From positions 1-31,495 of the forward strand of contig CAYRMN010000014.1 of the NCBI GenBank assembly GCA_964425575.1: 31,495 bases of DNA, in the 5' to 3' direction. Below are positions 15,531-21,540 of the stretch, piece by piece (positions within the stretch are counted from its first letter, which is position 1; every line of letters starts with the position of its first letter). A program made the position numbers and the translations under genes. The stretch comes from CAYRMN01 sp964425575 (GTDB lineage Bacteria > Patescibacteriota > Patescibacteriia > 2-12-FULL-60-25). The notes beneath the pieces were generated by a model, which had not been told where the DNA came from, made no database searches, and was given only the letters and a program-made list of their open reading frames with translations.

Positions 15531-16738
15531 TGTCTTTTTCTTACCGTATTCATAAACAGAATGGAGATATCCAGGCTGGGATTATTAAAGCTCAGGATCG
15601 AGATGCTGCGTTTCAGGCACTCATGGAACGTGGATACGAGGTTCTCTTACTAGAGCAAAAAAAGGGTCCAGCGTTGGTGGCCGGGTCATTCATGGATATG
15701 TTTCATCGTGTATCAGCGAAGGAGCTCGTGGTGATTTCGCGCGTCTTATCGGTCATGATTTCCGCGTCTGTGCCATTGGTTGATGCGCTGCGAAATATTG
15801 CACGACAATCAAATAATCCAAAAGTAATTGCGATTATTTCCGATATTGCTAATGAAGTTGATGGCGGTTCTCGTTTTTCTGATGCTCTATTGCGACATAG
15901 CGCTGTCTTCGGAAGCTTTTATGTAAACATGGTGCGTTCAGGAGAAACGTCTGGTCAACTGACGGAGGTGTTGGAGTATTTGGCAGATCAGCTTGAAAAA
16001 GATTATGATCTTCACTCAAAAATAGGAGGTGCAATGATTTATCCTGGGTTCATTTTGAGCGGATTGTTGGTCGTTGGATTTATCATGATGTCGTTCGTCG
16101 TGCCGAAATTGACAGCGATTCTTCAGGAGGCCAATGTCGCGTTGCCACTGAGTACACGGATGTTGATTCTTGTTTCAAACATTTTTCAAAAACAGGGGAT
16201 CACTATTGTCATCTGTACGATGATGGCAGCAGCAGGTTTTCGGGCGTGGATTAGTACGCCATCCGGTCGATTTATATGGGATGGATTGAAGATGAAAATA
16301 CCCATTTTTGGCGGCTTGTTACAAAAAATGTACGTGGTTCGTTTTGCGCGTTCGCTCGCAACCTTGAATAAGGGTGGAGTAGACATGGTGACGGCACTCG
16401 AGATTGTCGCCGGTGTCGTTGGAAATGCGCGCTGGAAACAACTTATCTTTGAAACGGTACGCGAGGTCAACGACGGAAATTCAATTGTGACGGCTATGCA
16501 GCGGGTGAAATTTGTTCCGACGATGATGACTCAAATGCTTGGTGTGGGTGAAGAAACAGGTAGAATCCAAGAGGTGTTGCAGCGACTAAGTCAATTTTTT
16601 TCTCGAGAAATTGATAACGTGGTTGCAAATATGGTTTCTTTAATTGAGCCGGCCGTAATGGTATTGCTTGGCGTAGGCGTAGGGGTGATGGTTTCTGCCA
16701 TTTTATTGCCGCTATACAGCCTGTCTTCGGCTGTATAG
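15527..16738 (+). CDS. pilC: Type IV pilus inner-membrane platform protein PilC
   Basis: PilC is the polytopic platform (GspF family) that PilB turns during assembly. The 403-residue protein has the standard two-repeat layout. Each repeat has a cytoplasmic helical bundle (SAKELVVISRVLSVMISASVP; MYVVRFARSLATLNKGGVD) followed by GSGxxSDAL- or VRSGETSGQL-type motifs (the second reads GVGEETGRI) and hydrophobic helices, three in total (about 172-195, 225-245, 370-395). The ATG overlaps the regulator stop (ATGA). A second ATG follows immediately, so the first residue is uncertain by one. A 9-bp hairpin spans the stop codon. Confidence 0.95.
   Translation: MMSFSYRIHKQNGDIQAGIIKAQDRDAAFQALMERGYEVLLLEQKKGPALVAGSFMDMFHRVSAKELVVISRVLSVMISASVPLVDALRNIARQSNNPKVIAIISDIANEVDGGSRFSDALLRHSAVFGSFYVNMVRSGETSGQLTEVLEYLADQLEKDYDLHSKIGGAMIYPGFILSGLLVVGFIMMSFVVPKLTAILQEANVALPLSTRMLILVSNIFQKQGITIVICTMMAAAGFRAWISTPSGRFIWDGLKMKIPIFGGLLQKMYVVRFARSLATLNKGGVDMVTALEIVAGVVGNARWKQLIFETVREVNDGNSIVTAMQRVKFVPTMMTQMLGVGEETGRIQEVLQRLSQFFSREIDNVVANMVSLIEPAVMVLLGVGVGVMVSAILLPLYSLSSAV
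16713..16737 (+). terminator. Hairpin spanning the pilC stop codon
   Basis: TATACAGCC and GGCTGTATA form a perfect 9-bp stem with a 7-base loop. No T-run follows, so this may be an RNA-processing or stability structure rather than a true terminator between pilC and the pilin gene. Confidence 0.4.
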
Positions 16739-16763
16739 GGCAATTCGCAGGCATCTCGGCATG

Positions 16764-16787
16764 TGCTATACTCTTCGTATCTATAAT
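16764..16787 (+). promoter_or_regulatory. Tandem -10 boxes of the first pilin gene
   Basis: TGcTATACT (16764-16772, extended -10) is followed by a TATAAT at 16782-16787. The start codon is at 16802, leaving a leader of roughly 8-22 bases with no Shine-Dalgarno. Doubled -10 boxes fit a highly expressed pilin. Confidence 0.55.
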
Positions 16788-16801
16788 TTTCTTTATATTC
16801 T

Positions 16802-17302
16802 ATGACTCTACGGAAAGGTTTTACCCTTATTGAATTGTTGGTGGTTATCGCCATTATCGGTTTGCTCGCTACGTTGGCGGTGGTTTCGTTTGGCAGTGCG
16901 AGAACAAAGGCAAATGATGCGAAGCGAGTCGCAGATGTACGCGAGGTCGTGTCTGCTCTGGCGGCCGCGAATCAGGATAGTATGTTCTTGTGTAACAGTG
17001 CAGGTACTGCAGCGTGCTCTGGACAAATGAGCACCTGTGCCATTTATGATAAGGCGTGTGGTGGCGCTCCGGGTGTGAATAAAACGGCTACATATATCAA
17101 CTTGAGCAACGTGAAGGATCCAAGCTACTTTGCGCAAGGTGCATGTGCTGCAGTTCCGCCTAATGCGACCTGTGATTACACCTTTGCCGCAGGTGCAACA
17201 ATTGATACCTTTACGGTCGGGTTCGTTACGCAGGGAACTGCCGTTCAAGGTTTGAACGCCACGCAATTTCATACCGCTAATCAAAACGGGATTGTGGACT
17301 AG
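16802..17302 (+). CDS. Type IV pilin, probable major subunit
   Basis: The prepilin has a 6-residue leader MTLRKG cut before FTLIELLVVIAIIGLLATLAVVSF, with Glu at position 5 of the mature protein. The 160-residue mature form has six cysteines after the helix (CNS, CSG, CAI, CGG, CAA, CDY), which could form three disulfides. I suggest major subunit because it has its own doubled promoter and a following hairpin, and it directly follows the platform gene. This is inference. A long assembly helix and small C-terminal head are typical of pilins in this group. Confidence 0.85.
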   Translation: MTLRKGFTLIELLVVIAIIGLLATLAVVSFGSARTKANDAKRVADVREVVSALAAANQDSMFLCNSAGTAACSGQMSTCAIYDKACGGAPGVNKTATYINLSNVKDPSYFAQGACAAVPPNATCDYTFAAGATIDTFTVGFVTQGTAVQGLNATQFHTANQNGIVD

Positions 17303-17318
17303 TGCATCAAGAAAAGAT

Positions 17319-17356
17319 AAAGAGCAGATAAAGAGCTGGCTAGAAGCCTGCTCTTT
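17319..17356 (+). terminator. Hairpin after the first pilin gene
   Basis: AAAGAGCAG and CTGCTCTTT make a 9-bp stem around a loop of 20 bases. The sequence ATAAT follows, not a strong T-run, so termination may be partial. It separates two pilin genes that each have their own promoter. Confidence 0.5.
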
Positions 17357-17374
17357 ATAATATGACCTCATTCT

Positions 17375-17383
17375 TGCTATACT
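17375..17383 (+). promoter_or_regulatory. Extended -10 promoter of the second pilin gene
   Basis: TGcTATACT ends 7 bases before the ATG at 17391, so the message is predicted to be leaderless. It matches the extended -10 of the first pilin gene. Confidence 0.6.
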
Positions 17384-17390
17384 CAGGTAT

Positions 17391-17852
17391 ATGTTACATC
17401 GTTTTAAACCCGGGTTTTCTATTCTTGAACTGCTTATTGTCCTCGGGATTGTAGGGATTCTAGGGACTGCTGCTGCCTATACCCTACGAGTCTCCCGTGC
17501 AGATAGTCGCGATGCCAAGCGCGTCTCAGATATCAGCGTATTGCGGAGTGCGTTGAGCCAGTATTGGCTGCAAAAGGCAAGTTATCCTCTCGGCGAGAAT
17601 CTCTTGCTTGGAAAACCAGGATCGGGTGCTGTCGGATTAACGACGAATGGGTTTGTTGGATCTGAAGGGGGCGGCGCGGTCATTCTCCCGCAGCTACCAA
17701 TTGGTCCAAAGACGAATGATTTTTATCGATATACCGGAACCGCCAACGGATATTCGTTGAAATTTACGACAGAACGAGCAACTGCGTACGGAGTGGGTGG
17801 CACATATTACGCTCATGCGTCCGGAATCGATCAGAAAGATGAAGTAAAGTAA
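17391..17852 (+). CDS. Type IV pilin-like protein
   Basis: A short leader MLHRFKPG is followed by FSILELLIVLGIVGILGTAAAYTL, a standard prepilin helix with Glu5. The mature head of about 120 residues has no cysteines, unlike the previous pilin. It contains RDAKRVSDISVLRSALSQYWLQKASYPLG, a segment common in GspG-like pseudopilins, and YRYTGTANGYSLKFTTE. It is the first gene of a unit that continues into the prepilin peptidase 2 bases after its stop. It could be a second major pilin or a minor subunit. Confidence 0.85.
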   Translation: MLHRFKPGFSILELLIVLGIVGILGTAAAYTLRVSRADSRDAKRVSDISVLRSALSQYWLQKASYPLGENLLLGKPGSGAVGLTTNGFVGSEGGGAVILPQLPIGPKTNDFYRYTGTANGYSLKFTTERATAYGVGGTYYAHASGIDQKDEVK

Positions 17853-17854
17853 AC

Positions 17855-18655
17855 ATGCCTGAACTTGTTTTTCGTTTTTTCTTCGCCGCGATTCTTGGTG
17901 CGTGTTTGGGTTCTTTTGTGAATGTTGTTGTGATTCGACTGCATGAATCAAGCTCCATGATGGGGCGTTCGCGTTGCCTGTCGTGTAAAAACGTGATTCG
18001 ACCTCGACATCTTGTTCCGATTTTTTCTTGGTTGATGCTACGGGGAAGATGTGCAGATTGCGGAGTTCGTATTCACATGCAGTATCCATTGCTTGAGCTG
18101 ATTGCCGCCGTCAGTACGATAATTATTGCCTCGCGATTTTCTCCACTTGAAGGTACGTGGCTTTGGTTTATCTATCTTACGCTCATGTCGATGGGGGTGC
18201 TTGTTATGATGACGATGGACCTGCGCTGGAAAGAGTTGCCTCTCGAAGTGATGATCGCGCTCGGTTTACTGGGGCTTGTGTGGCATCTCGGCGTGTCCAT
18301 AAACCTAGGAACGGTATCGATCATATCCGTAATGCGCTCAACCCTACTGGCTGTAGCGACGGCTGTCGGTTTTTTTGGACTGCAGTGGTTGGTATCAAAA
18401 GGTCGTTGGTTGGGGAGTGGAGATGTTTGGTTTGGAGCCATGATGGGGTTCGTCCTTGGATGGCCGGGTACGCCGATCGCAATCTATTTGGCCTATCTTG
18501 TTGGCGGAAGCGCGGTGTTATTGTTTATGTTACTTGGATATGTGAAGCGTGGAATGCGAATTCCTTTTGCTCCAGCGCTAGGGACAGGCCTTTTGCTTGT
18601 CCTCTGGTTTGAACCAGCGATTACACAGTGGATAAATAGATTATTCATGATGTAA
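17855..18655 (+). CDS. pilD: Prepilin peptidase / N-methyltransferase PilD
   Basis: PilD is the membrane aspartyl protease that cuts prepilin leaders and methylates the new N-terminus. The 266-residue protein has the N-terminal motif GSFVNVVVIRLH, two zinc CxxC pairs (Cys41/44 and Cys66/69), and both catalytic aspartates: Asp122 in MTMDLRWKELP and Asp190 in GSGD. Several hydrophobic helices follow. The GxGD motif and zinc site indicate the full bifunctional form. It sits between pilin genes, 2 bases after one and 3 bases before the next, so enzyme and substrates are made together. Confidence 0.95.
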   Translation: MPELVFRFFFAAILGACLGSFVNVVVIRLHESSSMMGRSRCLSCKNVIRPRHLVPIFSWLMLRGRCADCGVRIHMQYPLLELIAAVSTIIIASRFSPLEGTWLWFIYLTLMSMGVLVMMTMDLRWKELPLEVMIALGLLGLVWHLGVSINLGTVSIISVMRSTLLAVATAVGFFGLQWLVSKGRWLGSGDVWFGAMMGFVLGWPGTPIAIYLAYLVGGSAVLLFMLLGYVKRGMRIPFAPALGTGLLLVLWFEPAITQWINRLFMM

Positions 18656-18658
18656 TGT

Positions 18659-19441
18659 ATGAACAATACTGCTCAGAGCGCATATTCGTCGTCCCGAGCA
18701 AAACGGAGTGACGTCGAGGGATCCATAAAGAAATTTTTTCCTTATAGATCCTTCGACTTCGCATACGCTTCGCTCAGGACGACGAGAGGTCATCTGCTCA
18801 TATCTGGTTTCACCTTTGTCGAGCTCATGATCAGCATCGCAATTTTGACGTTGATTTCAACAGCTACTGTTTTTAGTTTGAATGCTTCACGAAACCGAGA
18901 AGAGCTCAATGTGGCAGCTCGAACGTTGTCTGCAGATATTCGTAACATGCAGGCTCGTGCTTTGGCTGCCCGGAATGTGAGTGTGTGCGATACCGCTGCT
19001 GGAAATAAAAAAGTATGCGAGACAGGTAATGCGTCGCCAATCATCTGTGCAGGCCCATGTACGCCATTACCCCCATCGCATGTTGGTCTTTTTTTTCAAA
19101 CAACACACACCGACTACGCGTTATTTGCCGACGTGTCTGATGACGATTGGCGCGATACTGGCAATGTCGAAGATTTTTTAACGCGTTCATTAAATCCTCG
19201 TGGTGGTACGCACGTCAGTATCGACAAACTTGAAACGGAACTTGGAGTGTTACAAACTCTGAATATCGCTGCCGGCCGTCAAAATGGTCTTATGCGCGTT
19301 AATGCCTGTGGAGACAGCGGTTTGCCCGCCTGTTCTCCCACCGAACCTCAAATTGCTCGTATCACTCTGCGACATTCCCTCTCTAACGATACAGTCGTGA
19401 TTGAGGTAAATGCCCTAACTGGGAGAGTATCAATTGAATAG
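18659..19441 (+). CDS. FimT/GspH-like minor pilin with a repeat-encoded leader extension
   Basis: The prepilin helix is FTFVELMISIAILTLISTATVFSL after Gly50, with Glu5. RTLSADIRNMQARALAARN then matches the GspH/FimT pattern. The leader is 50 residues long instead of the usual 5-20. Residues 10-42 are encoded by the GTCGTCC-family hairpin at 18687-18784, which is read through in frame without a stop. No ATG, GTG or TTG lies in frame between the repeat and the cleavage site, so translation should begin at 18659, three bases after the pilD stop. Removing the repeat would leave a leader of about 16-18 residues. Six cysteines occur after the helix. Whether PilD still cuts the long leader is unknown. 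Confidence 0.82.
   Translation: MNNTAQSAYSSSRAKRSDVEGSIKKFFPYRSFDFAYASLRTTRGHLLISGFTFVELMISIAILTLISTATVFSLNASRNREELNVAARTLSADIRNMQARALAARNVSVCDTAAGNKKVCETGNASPIICAGPCTPLPPSHVGLFFQTTHTDYALFADVSDDDWRDTGNVEDFLTRSLNPRGGTHVSIDKLETELGVLQTLNIAAGRQNGLMRVNACGDSGLPACSPTEPQIARITLRHSLSNDTVVIEVNALTGRVSIE
18687..18784. repeat. 98-bp hairpin repeat of the GTCGTCC family inside a pilin gene
   Basis: Arms start CGTCGTCCCGAGC and end GCTCAGGACGACG, with inner GAGGGATCC and GATCCTTCGAC matching the repeats at 637, 1026 and 11033. A run of seven T and an AT-rich centre separate the arms. It lies wholly within the N-terminal coding part of the FimT-like gene. Confidence 0.8.
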
Positions 19442-19455
19442 GTCTCTCGCGTATC

Positions 19456-19507
19456 GTCATTTTGACAAACTCTGCCCCTCACGAAGAGCGGAATTGGTCG
19501 AAATGAC
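19456..19507. repeat. 52-bp inverted repeat of a second family between pilin genes
   Basis: GTCATTTTGAC at the left end pairs with GTCGAAATGAC at the right end (one G-T pair), and the pairing continues inward through CAAA...TTGG. No gene is in the 126-base gap between the two pilin genes. It may stop or stabilise the upstream message. Confidence 0.6.
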
Positions 19508-19534
19508 TGAGGGGGAGGCCATCGCGCCTCAATG

Positions 19535-19543
19535 TGCTATCCT
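19535..19543 (+). promoter_or_regulatory. Possible extended -10 promoter of the minor pilin group
   Basis: TGcTATCCT, preceded by TG, repeats the TGTGCTAT pattern seen before other genes. The start codon is 24 bases further on, so this one would have a short leader. Confidence 0.4.
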
Positions 19544-19567
19544 TTCTCCTAGAGCTATTTCGTTTTC

Positions 19568-20161
19568 ATGCGTTATTCTTCCGGACAAACAATGATTGAG
19601 CTGTTGGTTGCCATTACGGTGATTAGTACGGGCTTGTTTGCGGCGGCTACGATGGTGTTTTCCAACTTACAGTTGGCAGATCGTGATGCAGATGAGGTTA
19701 TTGCCATCAATTTGGCTCGTGAAGGGATTGAGGAGGCAAAAGAGCTGCGGGACTCAAATTGGCTGGCGGGCAATCCATTTGATCAAGGTTTGTCGGAAAA
19801 TGGGAATGATTATACGGCAGTGCCTGTCTGGGCAGGCGATGCTGGAATGTCGGCCATTAGTTTTAATTTTGCGCCTTCGACGATTGCTGATCCGCTCAGT
19901 CAAGTGGGGCAATCAAATGCATCTGATACGTTTGGTTTCTATACGCAAGCCGATCCATCTGCCCCACGTACACCGTGGCGGCGTCTCCTGATTTTTCATC
20001 CTATCTGCGATACGGCGGGAGGATTGGTGATTGTAGATGACGGTCAGGATTGTGGGCTAGATCCAAAAATGGGTATTCGCGTTGAAGCGCACATCCAATG
20101 GCAACGCAAAGGACAGATGTTTAATAGAACGTTGTATGAAGACCTCTTTGACTGGCGATAG
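19568..20161 (+). CDS. PilV/GspI-like minor pilin
   Basis: Leader MRYSSG is cut before QTMIELLVAITVISTGLFAAATMVFSNL. The first mature residue is Gln rather than Phe, and Glu5 is kept. LADRDADEVIAINLAREGIEEAKELRDSNWL is the usual PilV/GspI continuation. The 190-residue mature head ends with DPKMGIRVEAHIQWQ, fitting a beta-rich domain. It is the first of three minor pilin genes packed end to end, probably forming the pilus tip or priming complex. Confidence 0.82.
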   Translation: MRYSSGQTMIELLVAITVISTGLFAAATMVFSNLQLADRDADEVIAINLAREGIEEAKELRDSNWLAGNPFDQGLSENGNDYTAVPVWAGDAGMSAISFNFAPSTIADPLSQVGQSNASDTFGFYTQADPSAPRTPWRRLLIFHPICDTAGGLVIVDDGQDCGLDPKMGIRVEAHIQWQRKGQMFNRTLYEDLFDWR

Positions 20162-20168
20162 GCGTTCA

Positions 20169-20747
20169 ATGCATGCCCTTCCAGGCTTCTCACTACTTGA
20201 GATGTTGATTGTGGTGACGCTTTTTTCGATTTCCATGCTCATCATCGCTCAAACGTTCGCGTCGTTTACCCGTCTTCATCGGAAGATTGCGAATCATTCT
20301 ATTTTGACCCAGGATTTGCGTTTTACTCTTGAATTATTGGTTCGAGCGGTTCGGAATCATCCCGTGTCATATCTCGCCAACATTCAGCCTCGTGATTCGC
20401 AGATACGGCTCATGCAAGATAATGGAACGGAGATGATCATTCGTCTTTCGTCCGCTGGAGAAGCGGTTTGTGGAGATACTGCGGATGTCGCCTGTCTCGC
20501 TCTTTCTACTGATGGTGGAAATACCTGGGCGCCACTTACTGCAAAACATATCCATGTTGAACAGTTCGACGTATATGTGCGACCATTGCAGTCGCCTTTT
20601 ATATTAACAAATGGGGGCTATCCGTCTGATTCACAGCCATTTGTTACCATTGTTCTCAAAGAGCGGTACGTGGGGCCAAACGCTCATGAACAAACAGAAA
20701 CCTCAATGGCGCAAACGACCGTTTCTTCCCGAGTATATCAACGATAA
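20169..20747 (+). CDS. PilW/GspJ-like minor pilin
   Basis: With the start at 20169 the leader is MHALPG, cut before FSLLEMLIVVTLFSISMLIIAQTF, with Glu5. The ILTQDLRFTLELLVRAVRNHPVSYL stretch matches GspJ/PilW proteins. The product has 192 residues. Earlier in-frame ATGs at 20082 and 20136 would overlap the previous gene by 80 or 26 bases and lengthen the leader; the one at 20136 cannot be excluded. The chosen start lies 7 bases after the preceding stop, as at other junctions in this locus. Confidence 0.8.
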   Translation: MHALPGFSLLEMLIVVTLFSISMLIIAQTFASFTRLHRKIANHSILTQDLRFTLELLVRAVRNHPVSYLANIQPRDSQIRLMQDNGTEMIIRLSSAGEAVCGDTADVACLALSTDGGNTWAPLTAKHIHVEQFDVYVRPLQSPFILTNGGYPSDSQPFVTIVLKERYVGPNAHEQTETSMAQTTVSSRVYQR

Positions 20748-20751
20748 CGAT

Positions 20752-21528
20752 ATGACACGTCCTGGAAACATTCTTCCACTCGCTCTCCTCATTACGTTTA
20801 TGATGTTGTTGACTGGGATCGGGATTGGCACCGTGGTTTTGGAAGGATCTCAGCGCGCCAAGGATACGGACGAAAGCGTGTCTGCCTATTACATGGCTGA
20901 TTCAGGGATTGAGCGACAGCTCTATGAAATTCGAAAAAAACAGCAATCGCTTGCCGATATTGCCTCGCTATCCAGTGATTATCCGGGTGGGGGAGCGTGG
21001 GTATCAACGGCGGGATTGGAGCAAGTATCTCAAAAAAGTATTCCGAGTATTGCCGATTCTGATTTTGTGATCTTTGATTTGTTTGATCCAGACGCCCTTG
21101 AGGCATCACCGAATATCGACGAGATTCGCATCAACTGGGCGGGAAATGCACAGCTTGAGGTTGGATATGCGCAATGGCCAGTGGGGGAGAAGGTTATCTG
21201 GCCTGATACTGATGCGTTTGTGATTCGATACGGCTTCGCGCCATCACTATCTATCGCTGGACTTGATCCAACGCATGCCTACCGCGTACGTATTAAAGCG
21301 ATAAACGGCACAGCGGATAACATCACTGTAGGGACATATCAGAATAGTACGCCTCAGCCTTTTCCTGGGAATATCACTCTTTCTACAGAGGGAACATTTG
21401 GAAAAGCAACGCAAAAAATTGCCGTGGTCATGCCAAAACAAGATGTATTATCGGGTGTTTATTCATTTGTTCTTTTTTCAGAATGTCAGCTCCTGAAAGG
21501 AGTGGGAGGTGCACCGATTTGCCCATAA
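20752..21528 (+). CDS. PilX/GspK-like minor pilin or tip protein
   Basis: The protein of 258 residues opens MTRPGNILPLALLITFMMLLTGIGIGTVVLEGSQ and continues SAYYMADSGIERQLYEIRK. This combination, a Gly-led helix without Glu5 and an AxxGIE motif, is typical of PilX N-terminal proteins. The remaining 200 residues look beta-rich, including NIDEIRINWAG and AYRVRIKAINGTADNITV. Lack of Glu5 suggests a tip or initiator position, as for GspK. I start at 20752, four bases after the previous stop; an ATG at 20686 overlaps the previous gene and adds a basic stretch. It ends the pilus locus. Confidence 0.78.
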   Translation: MTRPGNILPLALLITFMMLLTGIGIGTVVLEGSQRAKDTDESVSAYYMADSGIERQLYEIRKKQQSLADIASLSSDYPGGGAWVSTAGLEQVSQKSIPSIADSDFVIFDLFDPDALEASPNIDEIRINWAGNAQLEVGYAQWPVGEKVIWPDTDAFVIRYGFAPSLSIAGLDPTHAYRVRIKAINGTADNITVGTYQNSTPQPFPGNITLSTEGTFGKATQKIAVVMPKQDVLSGVYSFVLFSECQLLKGVGGAPICP

Positions 21529-21531
21529 GAT
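21526..21531 (+). promoter_or_regulatory. -10 box of ligA
   Basis: TAAGAT overlaps the stop codon of the preceding gene and ends 9 bases before the ligA ATG, the same distance as at lepA and secA. No Shine-Dalgarno is seen close to the start. Confidence 0.4.
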
Positions 21532-21540
21532 ACAACGAAT

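Noticed and set aside
637..18784. CRISPR array made of the repeated GTCGTCC units
   Set aside because: The copies are far apart, inverted and palindromic, with no regular spacers and no cas genes.
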